DNA from: Tubulanus polymorphus
Taxonomy: Eukaryota > Nemertea > Palaeonemertea > Tubulaniformes > Tubulanidae
NCBI RefSeq assembly: GCF_964204645.1
Contig: NC_134029.1
Coordinates: forward strand, 18,308,450 to 18,372,449
DNA: 64,000 nt
Direction of reading: 5' to 3'
A model generated the notes under the pieces. The model was not told the DNA's origin, ran no database searches, and saw only the letters and a list, made by a program, of their open reading frames with translations. The translations under genes and the position numbers were made by a program. Shown here one piece after another: positions 26,441-41,400 of the stretch. Positions within the stretch are counted from its first letter, which is position 1; the number at the start of each line of letters is the position of its first letter.

Positions 26441-29400
26441 CTGAAAACGACAAAGGATACACACGCATAACAGAATGACGCTAATCCATGTAAGGTATGA
26501 TTAGTTTGGAATAAGGATTTGTACCTGAAGAAGAGCACATCCCGTTCCATTGGCAGAAATGACCAACAAATCTGGTACTTGGATTGTCCTCTTTTGCAAC
26601 AATAAACGGTTATCATCATTCACCGAGAAGGAGACGCCGGCTAAGTGTGAACCTTGAGCTGAAGTGTACACCAACGATTCTTTCTTGTGAGCTAGAGCCG
26701 CATAATCGGCAAGCGCTTGCAAGGCAACGATCGTATCCTGCGTAGACGTGAAACCTCCGGCTGAATTTCTCTGTCGCGCAATCCATTTCACAATCGGCAG
26801 AGCTTCAGCCACGCCGGCTGCTCCTTTGTGATTCAATAATGCCATCAACGCGTAAGATGTTAACTCCACATCGGCCGAAGCGGCTTGATGATGAGGCTTC
26901 CAGGACTCAGCGACTTCCATGATCGGTTGAGCGGGCCGCTGCCAATGGGTCATACCATCTGAAAAAGAATTTATAATGGCAGCATAATTCCCCATGGTGG
27001 GGTGAACAATTAATTGGATAATCCTGATTCTACATGAAGACATGCATCCTTTGACACTGCTAATTATTACTAACACTAGTATCAAGACCATGAGACAACT
27101 GATTCCATCTATGGACGAATGAACAAATGGATGGATGAAAAAAGTGAATGCAATAGCCCACCAAAACTCACCATCGGTATAGCAGACTCCACAAATTTTC
27201 TATATTTTACCTGAATTTATCGAAAGTGTTAATAACACAGCCATTAGATCCAACGCTTTTTTACTTGATGGATTGTACAAGGAGTAGGTATAAGCCATCA
27301 ATGCTACAAGATATGGGTCAGTCTGATCAATAGTTTGCGACTCCAAGCAACCCACAGCAGCTACCACAGCAGTTGACTGAAAGACAAATAATTTTTATGC
27401 ATCTCTTTTGCTTCATAAAGCTTTAACCGCATTTAACCTGTGAAATAGTACATATGTTAAAACAAATGTAAATGGTTGATAATATCTATTTCAAGACTGC
27501 AGATAATATGGAAATTAGATGTCTAGTAATACGTTATTTTATTCAATAATGGTCGATTCACCAATAAGCCGCTCTCAAGTCATTTCTTGGATGCTCAACT
27601 TGATGAAAACTTTATAGTCCCTATCGAGTAAGTTTACTATATTTTGATCTCTGAACTATACTACCATAGTTTTACTTTATTTACCTCTGAACCCAATCCA
27701 GCTTCCAACATAGCCATCAAAACAAATGTAGTCAATCCTACAGTTGATGAACCACCACTGAGACCACCTTTCATATCTTTATGCAAAACACGGCCAACCT
27801 TGAAATATAAAGCAGATATTCACAAATTGATATACTGATGATACTTCATATTGAACATCCATAAACTGGACCCGATTAGGCAAAACATTTTACATTAAAT
27901 ATCTTTTTCCCTATCATCGGGAAAAGATGGAAATGTCTGTTGAATTAAGCTTCTCAATTACTACAGTTGTTATATGAAAATGAAGCCTATGTCTAGAAAA
28001 CCAATAGTACAAGTACAAATGTTCAAGAGTGGTGAAACTTAATCAAACCTGAGGGAAACATCCATTTTCAAGTTGTTGCGATTTGAACCAGTCGATGCTC
28101 TTCTGCAGATGTTCATCGTCGATGAAAATATACGGTTTCGATTGGGCAAAAGATTTAACAACGAAAGCTGTCAACCACATACTACCAGACGGGTCACTAT
28201 TACCAAATGCACTGAACGAACCATCATTATGTCTGTAGTTTAATTCCCTTTGATATCCTGTAAGCAAGATTTAAGACCTAATTTTTTTTTTTTACAATGG
28301 GATACCAACAACGATAGAGTGACAAGCAAGGATTCAGTGATAATCCAGGATCGCTATTGGCACCGGGCTTACCGCGCTTCAATTTCCATCTACATTTCAA
28401 TGAGTGAAAAAGGGAATCTTATATCTATGCGATGACTTATTTGATGTTTAGATATGGCAACCTAAAAATCAAGTTCAAATTTCATTGAAAATGAACTGAT
28501 TCTTACTAACAAATAACCCAGGAAGAAAGACACTCTGAATATTTGGATGGATATATGAAAGCTGTGGGTACTGGAGTGTGTAATGGGTAGTGTAGTGTGA
28601 TCTGTGTGCATTTGTGGCCAGCACACAGATCACATTGTTCAATGGGGTTTGGTCCAGGACTCACGAGATTTTCAACAACACGGAAGTAACGTGTAATAAA
28701 TGATGACTTGAATTGCATGACTACCTACTATCCCTCATTATTGTTGGAAAACTAAACGTTCGGCACTGACTAAAAATTAGTAATAACATTTTAGAAATGG
28801 CCAGAATTTTAACTTAGGTTCTATCTCATTTTTATTTTACAATTGCGATTGGTATGATTTTTTTTAAACGGCCGTTAAGGCTTCATGTTTCGTCTGCAAT
28901 TCACTGCAAATAGTTACGCAACTACGCACATTTCAGTGTTTTTGGCAGCTGTACACTCAATCGGCACCGTTCGTGACTAGCTTCACTACGGAATTATCAT
29001 TAATTAACATCGCCATATCACATCATCAACTTATATTGTGCCTTAAAACCCTAACAGCCGAAATAATTGAAATGCACACACGACTTCTATCATTGAAAAT
29101 TGAGAGAGTGGCCATGTTTGTGTTTACTGCTTCGCGTAAATCCCGGAGTGGGGCCCATACGTCCAGTGTTTTGTTGCCCCATCTGGTGAGTGATGGTATC
29201 CTATTGGATAGATGCGTAGGAATTCTACTACATGTCTTAAGCTACGGTATATCTAAAACTGCAGACAAACCTCTTTTCATGTGTGCGAGGGCTTTTGCTT
29301 CAACATTCGGCGTTAGTTGTTTGGTAGCAGTGAGATATTGCAACACGAATATATTCGGAGTAAATGTGATCATGTTCTGTTCTCCACAGCCAACTGGAAC

Positions 29401-32400
29401 AGTTAGCAGTTTGTCCAATCCGGATAAAGTCGGTCCCATAAGATCACCTGGAGTCAGAGATAAATCAAGATCATGTTTAAGTTAACCTACCGCTACGTTA
29501 TATCCACTCCACAGTGGCTCTCCCTCTCCCTCCCTGATAAGCCCTTCTGGAATTAAAGCCCAACAAAATTGCGTGAAACACATCAATTACTACGGGTGGC
29601 CACTTTTATCTGACTTGCTTTTCCCTGACATGCACGTTGTTTTCCCTGATCTGCTAAGAATCCAATCTTTAATCACAGTCAAGTACATATGTTATTGACG
29701 GAAACTGTTTGATTTTCCATGCAATCTAGCAATTTCAACAAATTTCCCTGATTTTTAGCTTTTTTCTTTTTTTTACAAATTTCAATAATTTTTTTAAGAA
29801 AAGAAAATTCCCCGACTTTTCCATGATTTCCAAGTGAACAGTATTTAAGGTGTTTCCCAGAAAACACCTGTATAAAATTTCCATGCATACCAACAACTGA
29901 GAGTTGAGCTCGTGCAGAATCAGGGACGAGGTTTTCAGGCAGATTTAAATCGAATGTGGTAGAGTAACCGCGGTAATCTGCAATTCAAAAAGATCAGAAA
30001 ATTGATCATGAAGTGTGCCATAATTGAAAGATATTGAAAAGGAATCAAAGAATATGGTTACAACGTACCTGGACACACTAATGAGCTCAGAGAATATTCC
30101 TCCTCAATTCCTTCCGCCTGAAATACAGACAATCATTCAAGTTCAAACATCAGTTTTAAAGAACAGTCAAAACCAATGCTCAGTTGCACCACTTATTCAT
30201 ATTTATAGGTTAAAAGCAGTAACTATTCTTCGAAGAAAATCTAATCATCTAGAAATGTAGCTACTAGATCCATGCCTCGAATGTGATGGTCCACGGGCCG
30301 GGGTCAAATTCATGATCCAAGTTTAACTCACTGGCTAGCCCATTGCTGAAAGTTAAAAATGGTCTATTAAGCCGAGCCCAGACGACTTACCTCAACCAGT
30401 AGTTGCCTAACGACAGCATCAGATGCCCCTTCACCGGTAAGTGTCTGAGTTAAAATGATATTTCCACAAACCAATGATTTATCCGATGAATAAGCCTACA
30501 ACAATAAGAACCTTGTGCTTGAAGCTAAATTCCTTGATATTTCTCTAATGCTGAGGTTACCATTGATAGTTTTATGTATGATCTTTCAAAGGATGCATAC
30601 GTATGACATGTATGCTGATTTAGATTAGCTTGAAAGGAAATTGTACAATTTCTATTTAAGTAGGTTTTCATCGCTAGTTGCCTACTTACATAGACAGTTA
30701 TATTAACTTTTCCGAGAGTTTTTGGAATGACATAGAATGTATGCGACTTCTGCTCATTCGCACACACGCACACGGCAGCGTTATTGGTTCCATTTATTGT
30801 ATAATCATCCGAGTGTCTCAACGTCAAATCAATCTGAAACACGAACAAAATAGGCACGACTGAAAGAAATGACATATAAAGAATTCACTGAAATTTACAA
30901 GAATACAATTATTGCACGGCTCAAAATGCTATGGCTTCTCGAAGAAAGAATGAGCTCCAAAATAAGTTTTTTGATGTAAGGGGTTAATAATTGACTACCA
31001 GGTATCTAGGGAGATAGTTGGAAATTTAATCAACTGCGAGTCAAATGTGCTAGGTTTAACTGCATCTACAGAAATGGATGGCGGGAGTGATAACAGGTCG
31101 TCCCCACACGAACCGGATTAGCAAATTCAACAGTAGGGAAATTCAAACATTTCGTCTGGGACACACGTCGTAATCCGAGTGACAAGCGCAGTCAACTGTA
31201 TATATGAACCATCTGAAATGTTCAAATTTTTGAGTCACGTGCCAGTATTGGAAATCCTATTGACATTATTTTCGTATCATACTTACAACCAGGCACTGCG
31301 TTAAGTAGTTAAACACGGTCACTAAAACCGGCACCTTCTCGCCACGAATGACTGAGTAGGGAAGAGTAAATGACACAAAGAATGGCTGAAATCCTTTGAC
31401 GCGAGTGACTTCCGAGAGTCCCATTCCCATCTGTAAATTCGTGCACAAACTTCTTCCAACCCATTCTGTAATTGTGTGCGGTAATCGTTTCTCGAGATTC
31501 AATTCACCAGTAGGCCTAAAATTTGGAAAAATATTCATTAATGATATTGAGAGTACTAACTTTAACCCCAGGGAAAACTCATGAATTTCTTAATAGCGTG
31601 TTTGCGGTACTAGGTTCTGGGCTCAATGGTGACTGTTTACTCATTGCCTGCCAAACATGTACTGGTACGTTCGATATTTCCCATCCCTTGCCCGCCAAAA
31701 CCGTACTGGTACGATTGGCTTGTTTCTTAACTCAAACGATGGCGAATTCATCACACAACACCAGGTAGTTTAATGCCTTTTACTACTAGAACAGATTATC
31801 ACCAGTCAAACGATGCAGTGTGTTAGTTATATCATATATTGATATGGGGTCTGAAAACGCATGAATGGGCATATTTTCTGCAAAATAACCCCCCCCCCCC
31901 GCAATGATATATCAGTGCGCGAGCACCTGTGAAGATAAAGATGGGGATAACACTTCGTTGCCGGGTAAAACCGATATAGACAATTCACTGACAGGTAGGC
32001 TCTTCATGTGCCTCAAGACTTTCCATAATTCGTAACGATTATGGGAACCTAAATACAACAGGCTATGATGGTCATAGCTAGGATCCTGGGTACAGACAAA
32101 TGACGCGTTACATGCATCGGATTATCAGTTCTATATGATACATAATTATGGGACTATCATGGTAGTAGAGATACTACAAGTGTTGTTTGGTGAATGGCTA
32201 GCTACGATATGGCAGGCAGTGTCAAGTTAAGCTGAAAGTAAGAGAACTGTTTTCATAGTTACCCGACAGTTTCAAGGTCGAACAACCACGTTTCGGGGAA
32301 GTATGACCTAATTTCACTTGTTGCTTGTCTTTCTTTTCTCCTACGCTGAACAGAATGATCTTGTTTAATAACTGCACCCCCGGAGGCCATCGGAACTGGC

Positions 32401-35400
32401 CCTAGTCAAATCAAGAGAAAATTGAGTCTGAAGTTATAAGCATATTTATAAGAAGCCAAATATCGCAAGACATTCTAGTATGATGCTCCAGACTATGATC
32501 ACGTGGGATATGTATTTTTAGCAAGAAAATGCATGGCCCAGGATTTATCCCAGATGATTCATGTCCTGAGACATTTCATTTGTTGTGAATTTCAAAACAT
32601 ACATTTTATCATCAAAATTTCTTTTAAATAGTTTCACAAGATTATTGTTGTATTATCATGAAAATGGTAGAACTTGTTAACAGAGTGAATAAGCTTGAGG
32701 TTGTGATGATAGATATTGAGGGTTACCATGCTGACTAGAATATCATTCAAAATCAGTTCAAAAAGTCTTATTTCACCAGAAGGATTATCTGAATATGAAG
32801 CAGATGACCAACACCAAAAGCCCTGTTCTATGTTTGAGACTTAAGCCTCAATCGCGAAGAGATGATTCGGCTGGGTAAACAGGCACCGGCCCATTTGGCA
32901 GCCCAGCGAACAACCAAATTTGATCCGGGGGAAAAACGTTTGTGTGTTCATGGTTTCAAGATAGAATTAAACCACCAGTAAGCTAATTCAGATCCTCTGT
33001 AGCAAATTAAAACTTATCTTAAGATTTAATTCCAATTAACTGTTTCAAACCTCTAAGTCAAACATAGAACACGGCTGCAGGTAACCATTTCGTGAAGCTT
33101 TATTTTTATTGAAAATCTATCGAATTAATCCACTAATAACACCGTGATCAGCTATTGAATCACGAATAACGAGGCGATTCATTTCAATAACATAAATCAG
33201 CTTCGCAAAACAGACCACCGATGATTTCTATTTGATATCCTAACTCGTCAATCGCAGAAAAGATACAGGAATCAAATGGTATTATCAGTGATAGTTATGA
33301 TTGATGCATTTGTGAAAGTACCTTGACCACCATCATCATCAAATTCGACTGCATCTGCGATTCTCCAGTAAGCCTCTCTCACTATACCACATGGACGAGT
33401 TTCAATATCAAAATCGCTCATGACCAATGAACCAACATCCTAATATAGTGATTTACGTTAGCAGTGCATATGTTAAGCAAATGATTATGTTACATGCCAT
33501 GGACACATGTTCATGCAAAATATCAAAAGGAAAGTTTTCGAACAGGAAGAAACGAAATCGACATTTCTCAGAATTATTTCACATGCATGAACATGATCCA
33601 AAAGCAAGTTATGTCTTTTCAGCCAGCCTTCAGGGTTTCAATTCGAACATGTGGCATGGAAAAAATTGTGACAAGTAAGAATTCTATAAAGAAGATCTCA
33701 ACATCTCTTTTAAGCCACCCTGGACACTTGCGAATTTTGTCCCCGCAATGCGTTGTGGCAAGGCGTGCCATTTCGGTGGTACATCACAGACATTTAGATG
33801 CTTATGATGCAATGATGCGTGCCGAATATTCGAACATTTTAAAATTCTCTCTACAACATGGCACACCCCCTCGCACCCTTCACACTCCTCACGCTCATTC
33901 CTGATGACTTTAAGTAATGGCACGCTGAAGTGCGTGCCATTGCGGGGACAAAATTAGTGTAAGTGTCGACGTCGCTTTACTCATTCTTACTATTCCAGTG
34001 TCGGACTAGATATAGCGGTATGATATATTTTGACCAAATTTCTGAAATTTGAAGCCCTAATAAATGGCCTTCATGATTAAACATTTAACTGACCGAGCTT
34101 TACTTTAGCTTTCAGCAATTGTCGGGTACGTATCTTTCATTTACAGGCCGATGCTAAATGATACCCTTATCAAACCCTTGAACATGAAAGTAGGTAGCTT
34201 TCCAACAAGAAATAGTATTGCCGAAAAAGGAGGCAACCTTATGAAATCATTTGAATTCCAATCAGCAGAACGCCAACAATTTTTCTGCCAAAACATTTTT
34301 GTCAACGGTATGAATTTTATTTTATTCTTTTTAGTCAGCATAGTTGATTTCACTGACCTAAACGTTAATTGACCCCACAGGGTTGCAGTCAAAAAGATGA
34401 CAAATGAATTCATTTGAAAATGGATTAACACAGATGTTCTATGACGGCCAGAGAAGAACCAGTTTTGTTCCCAGCAGTGAGGTAGGTTCGTAAGGGCCAC
34501 GCCAAATAAATAGTGAAATCAAATTGCTAATTGAAATGAGGAAGAGGGAAAAGTCATGCCTATCTCAAGATTAAAGCTGATACTGAACTTCCAGGTTTAC
34601 CATGATTTGTGAAATATGGAAGAAAGCTAAAATCAATATCGCAGCGCCTTGTTTCAAGTGAAAAATCACTTAATATCAATATGCCTACATCCTGAGTAAC
34701 AAAAAACATGACAATTAAACAGTTTTAGACACAGTTATGTTGATACGCGTATTACTAACTTCTAATCAAAATTCTATGTAAAATGGAGGTCTGTCTGCTT
34801 CTGTTGTCAATAAGAGCTTTGCGATGAATGTTGCTGTTATATGATACAGATAGTCAGATCTGGTGAAAGACCCACTAATACCCTGAAAGCTGGCCGACTA
34901 ATAGACACGGGCACATTGGCGAATTATTACCTGCAGGACCTGGCACACTGGCCCTCGAATACGCTACGACATAAAGAACTTGTTTACAAGGCCTCGTTTC
35001 AATTTCCAAGTCGGTCGAAACTACGAAGCCTAAATCCTAGTATAAGTAGAGGAGAAATCACGATGATTGAATTTCTAGCCGGAAACAATTCAAACCCTTC
35101 TGGTGAGTGAGCTTGGACCAATAATATCACAAAGTTAATGCATCATGATAACCATGCAGCCCAGGCCTATCAAACTACCAAACCATTCAATATCCTTCAA
35201 CAACGAAAAATAATTACCACGTCGGCCCTGTTTACGTCTCAGTTTTGTTTTCCTATATGCAATAGAAATTGCATGGCATGGTCTGGTTTCGATCTGTAGA
35301 TTGCTTATAACTGTGACACCTACATCCTAGCAAAATTTACGGTTAACTCTTTCAACTCTTCTAAACATTGAACCACTCAATATACAGTACAATATGAAGA

Positions 35401-38400
35401 GTAACTGCTAGACTTCAAATACTGACAAACGTTAAATCAGGGAGACCAATGAGCTTGAATAATTCAAAGTCTGAACTATGTATCTTCGACGTGGTTTTGT
35501 TATATCGAGATAACATTCGGTCATTTAGTCATCAAGCAAACCTCTTATGTACCTTCTATTCTCAAATTAGAAGTAGTGGATGTTTTTATACAAGCGACTA
35601 GCACTGACATTAATGAGTTATTGCTAAATTTGTTAATTACAAGTTTCGGCCACAATTCTGTCAATTTATATCCAAACAGCTAAACTACTGAAATCATTTG
35701 AAATGCCTTGACTGAAGTTCTGAATAAACAGCAAACAAGTTAATCTATCGCAAGTAGCAATAGCGCTTATACCACGAGTTTGCAGAGCCAATCATTTATT
35801 CAAAAGTATACCGTCCTAACTAAGGAAGAATAAATATCAGTGTTTTGTTATATAAGTTAAACTAAAATGCCAAAATTCTTCTTTATAGAAAATTCTTCCC
35901 AATCATTTGGTTATCAAATCGACTCATTCAATTCATTTCTACATACAGGTTGGTCAAGGTGATTACAAATTCAGCCAGGAAGGTTAGTTGAATCAGTGAT
36001 TCATTAAGTATTGATACATGATATTAGTGAAAAAGATAAATCAAACTGACTAAAAATCCACAGCATTTGTGGCATATTACCATCTTCCAAAGACGACATA
36101 AGAAACACTACTCTGGGTTCTTTGAAATCGCAAGGTCTCGTTTCAATGTCAAAATCAGTTAATATCGCAAAACTGACATCCTATTCGGGAATACATTTTT
36201 AACAACAAATAGAAACATTTCATTTCACGCAAACAGCAGTAATACATCAAACAAACATTCAATCTCTACTGAATTCAAGCCATATTGATTGAAATTATTT
36301 ACCTTGAACGCTTTGATTGAGTCGTAATACGAACTAGAACGGCCAGACCAAGGAAATCTAACATCACGTCGCTGTCGGTTGTCACCAGGTGGCCCAGCGG
36401 GCATAGGAGGCCCACGAGGATCGTGTCGAATATCTAAAACATTTTAAAAGCAAATTTCACCGAATTTCTACCAAACATATCAGGCATGAATAAGGTGTCA
36501 GACCATCCTTACCATCATCAGCATTTCTGCAGTGATCTCCACCAAATTCAAACGTTTCTGGACGCAGTGAAAATGAATCGACAAGTGAAACCACCTAAAA
36601 TGACCATAGATATATCAAAAATGTCAATATTCATAACTATATAGTCTTGATTCTGTTATAGCCGGTATTCATTCTAATCAACTAACTTTAGCCGGAGTTA
36701 ACTGCTTGTTGGCTTTTAGAAGGTGTACGCTCTTATCGACAACCCCAACACTGCACAATGATCCTGGAGCAGCATTCAGCTTCAGATTAACAGGTGCTCC
36801 AGGAAGCGCTTTTTCCTTCTCAAAATTCAATGAAACCTACCAATACAATAAAAGTGACGTACATGAAAATGGTGAACATATATGTGAAGTGATATACACC
36901 AGTGAACAATATGCCTTGACATTTAATGAAATTTGACATTTACCTTGTTTCGGAAACAACTCGCTACTGCAAATTCTTGACTATCAGCGATAACTTCTCC
37001 ATCGGGCCGTACACTATAAACTAACAGACGAACACCTCCGGACAGTTCTGGTTTGATGAACAACTGAATTGGTGAAAAAAAAAAAAACAACATATAATCA
37101 CTCCATTCACTTCCAGCTGACAGATAGATCTGCAGGGTTTGTAGTAGTAGTAAGGCCGAAGAAAAAGTCAGCAACTATAAGTATTTTAGTAGAAGTAAGC
37201 ACTTGATAAAGCACTTTCATAAAGCATAAGTGATACTTTATCCTTATCTACAACATAAATTGTTGAAACAAATAACAGTCATGGACAACGTTTATACTGG
37301 AATTTTTGAAATTTCTGTGACCATTTTGAAATATCGGTGAAATTTAAGCACTTTCAAAGGCCTTATTAAATTTTTTTTCAAAAGTAAGTGTAAGCACTTT
37401 GAAGCACTTTGGAGACATGCTATGAACCCTGTAAAGCCCAGTGCCCACAGCAAGAAAACCCTAGAAACAATTTTGTGCAAATCTTTTTATTCATTTCGAT
37501 GTCTAGTTCACCTGCTATTGTAACACACGGCGAGTGCAACTAGCCAACAGTGAGTAACTTACATTGATCTTGAAATGGGCAATATGTTTTTGGGTCCTTA
37601 GTTCCTCTCCTTCTTCCTCATTTTCATCGATAATTTCTGTTACTTCATCCGATTCATCTGATTCTTTAAAATGAAATACAAATATGTCATAAAATAATTG
37701 ATACAGCCTCCCATATACTGAATTCATAGTAATCTTATACTTTTTGCATATGTGCATGAATAATCAGGCCCATAACGCGACTGATTATATGGGCCGTTTC
37801 ATTTTCCGAAAAATACGGCCTTTTTGGTGAAACTTCTTGAAATGGCGCTGGAAGGTAAAAGTGTTGCGTCGTGACGGCAAATAAGCCTGCAATTGAAGGA
37901 CTCCTATGGAGTTTTATGCCAGTACTAAATACCTTGTAGGCCTAAGACCGGAAGTAGAGAGGACAAGCCTGGGATTTTATCTAATTCGAGCAAAAGCGGA
38001 GATTTTGGCTGGTTTGTCGAAAAACCCTTTAGTTCGCCCGGAGGACTGATAATCAACTGAGGTATAACTTTTTACCTCCAACTGCTGGTGCTAGTTCTGG
38101 TTCAGACGCTGTTTCATCAAGTAGATCTCGCTTTCGTCTGCTTGACAATGCTACTTTCACGTCATAGTCATGAATCTTGAAGTAATGCCCAATGCGGCCT
38201 TTTTCAACTACTTCACCGCGTTTTGTCATTGCCTACAAAAAAAACCCAGCAACTATCGAATCACTCGATCCAAAACTACAAACATTAAATGGCAAATCCA
38301 ACAAATGTCATCAAATACCTGATAATAAAATGTAGTGGATGAATCGCTGTCAGTGGTATATGTAACATTGATATCATAAGCTTTGTTACATTCCATTGTG

Positions 38401-41400
38401 TTTTCCTGATTAATTATCTGAACGGCGTAACCCGATTTCGAGTACCAATTGCGAATGTGCACCGAATTGTACGAAGAACGCATGCGATGCCTGCTATAGT
38501 CTGTGGAGCTTGGTTCTTGAAATTTAACCTAAAACAGTAACATTCAGAAAAATATTTATCCGAGCGCAGAAAAATGGCAAATCCAGAACAATGAGAATTG
38601 ATACAATTCATGTCTCCCGAATGCATATAAACCAATATGGTTTCTTTCGGAAGAGGATTCAAACCCCTCCATGAATCAAATAATTCTCTGTTAACTCTCA
38701 AAGCTGTAACAATTAAGTATAACACCGAAATATGACACAAAAGTGTTTTTGTCATTTGAGATGTTTTAGAAAATGAAGTCGAACCTCGGCAGAAAGTATC
38801 GAAATGTCAGACTATGTCTGCTCATCCAAAAATCCCTGCCTCCAAATTCAGTAAGGCTGAACAAAAATATTAATCAATAACACATTGGTATAAGAAACCA
38901 TTTGACAATTACCATTATATTCAGTCGTTTGACATGTTCACCTATCTTTGGCAGATATACTGAATAAACACCCTCTTCATTTGTCAAGATTTGCTTTTCT
39001 TGTTCAAGTTCCTTTGAGCCGTCGATATTCAGGGTTATTTCTTGGAAGGCTGCCGGAGTACCGTCTGGTCTTCTTAGTACACCCTACAAAGAATTATCAT
39101 TCACTTTAATTACTCCATACATTCCAACAGCAAATGTACTAACTAAATATGAATACTCCTACATGAAATGATTTAAGGGGTTCGTTCCCTTAACTCAGTG
39201 AATAAGACATACACCTTAAATATTCCTCCTTATTCTGTTAATTGTTCCCAAGTCGGTGAACTTGATAAACCCTGTTATTCCGTTATCATGGTTATAGATA
39301 TTCCCTGTCCAGGTTTAGCACCTTAACATGAACATCCTCCGACCGGAATCTCACCAAAAACTATATGATCTACTCACTTTTCCCATATAAGGCAGTCCAG
39401 GTTTGAAGAAATCTGGCATGCCAGTACTGTCGAATTTAAATCGTTGGGTTTCAAGTGGTGAGCTTGAACTACCATTCAGAATAACGCCTAAATTAGTGAT
39501 AAAAATTTTCATACAATCACTGGGAATTAAGAAAGAAACCATTAACATGTATGGATGATAGAGTAACTGACCCGTGGCGGTCTCTTTTACTTTGGCAAAA
39601 ACGTGTAGCTTCGTATTCCAGACACTCATGGTAGAATCGTTAAGTCCAAGTCGATCAGCTGATAAACTGAACTCAGTGCAGCGGTTTATCTGCGAGCAAT
39701 TGAATGATTGTAGTGAAACAAATATATCAGGAACAAATCTTGCATCTTAAGATATAGACGAAAGATTTCTACATTATCATACGATCAAAGATTTTTCAAT
39801 CAAACGCACCGCTAAGGTACCATCAAAATATTCATATCCATCAAACTAATGGTCACAATGCATTCACAAAATATGCATATTCAGTGGCAGTGATGAATCT
39901 AAGTATTGGCAACATAATATTGTTCAGAACAATCATTTAGCAGCTTTGATAGTCAAAAACTGAGCAGCAAGATTTAATGATCTATTATAGGCATGCTGAC
40001 CTTTTCCTTAAGGGTAACTGGTGGCCTTTGCCGATGAGCAAACCGGTTACCCGACTTGATTTGCAATGTAGCCTCTATATCCCCGATGACAGGTTTTCCG
40101 TAAGTATACCTGAAAAACAGACGAGAAACAATCATTTTCATAAATATTTTTTTAGCCCGGTTTCATGTGCAATCAGTCGTTGTGATACCTACAGATAATA
40201 TTAGGGCACTGGACACATAATCTACTAGCATTTATTACCCATAATAACAAGACCAACAAAATAAGGGACAGGTTATAATCAAAACAGGACAATATAATCT
40301 GCAATATGGCTCCAGAAAAAAGAGAATGTGGCACTTCCAGAAGATTTTGAGATGTAGAAACTACTGGACTCAACAAATGCTGGTATAAGGTCCCAGTGGA
40401 AGAAGAAGCTTGTCCGATTGGGAAAGAATGAAACAAAAGTTAAGTCCAAGCAGAAGAAACTGTGATACATTTACGGTGATTGAAATTGTACAACTACTTA
40501 GACTGACTATCAACACTGATTATTTTTCCTGCACAAATCCAACATTTTGGAATTGATTGACAAAATTTTGACAGAACAATGGGTGACTTTACCCACAAGA
40601 AGCAAATTACGTACATTCCTCCCCTCCCCCCACCCACAAGTTTGAAAATATGGATGCATCTTGGTGGATTCTGCATTTTCACGGTGTACTTAACAATAAT
40701 ACTTTCGTGGAGCTCAGCACCTTTGTGTAGACACAATGTTGAGTTTAATCAACTGTGCAAACGTTTATCTAAACTAGAAAAGTAGAGCTGTCAAATGGAT
40801 AACTACAAGTGGTGAATGTATTCGCGAATTGTTTACTCCTTATATTGAAATAGAACAAACAGGTTCCAAGAATAATTATTGAGGAAATAGGTTAAATGAT
40901 AAAAAGGTCAGTTTTTCATGATTGAACCTACCTTCATATGTAATTCTCTGATAAGATAAACCTGTCTGCACAGTGATATCTGAATAAATAAGACTTTACA
41001 AAGAATACTTACTTCGCACAAACTTGTACTTTAACTGTTTTGTCGACCACATAGAAATAGGGTGGGCCATTAACATCAACTTGAAATTTCGGTAGAACTG
41101 AAAACAAAAGAATAATGGACTAATAATCGTCGAAACAATCGAACCAAAAAGCAGAGAAGATTTAAAATTAATAATCAATTTTCTGATTAGGGCGTGAAGT
41201 ACTAAATGAGTTATAGAAGATGTAGTAAACAACATAATAGTCGACAATTTAAAATCAATCAGCTTACCATATTCTCTGACTTCAAATTGATGGCTTTCAC
41301 TTATCGTACCAGATTTCAAGTGAATACTCCAGGTACCGAGGATTGGCTCATCCGATAAAGGCAACTCAAAGTCGCCGAGACCATTTTCAGTTTTAGCATT

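Noticed and set aside
28973-29485. 170-codon plus-strand open frame overlapping the TEP thioester exon
   Set aside because: It is antisense to exon 24 and runs into the dispersed repeat; the minus-strand GCGEQ frame is the real one.
33684-33923. Open frames on both strands between bait exons D and E
   Set aside because: They lie in a TIR element and lack the cassette motif and splice phases.
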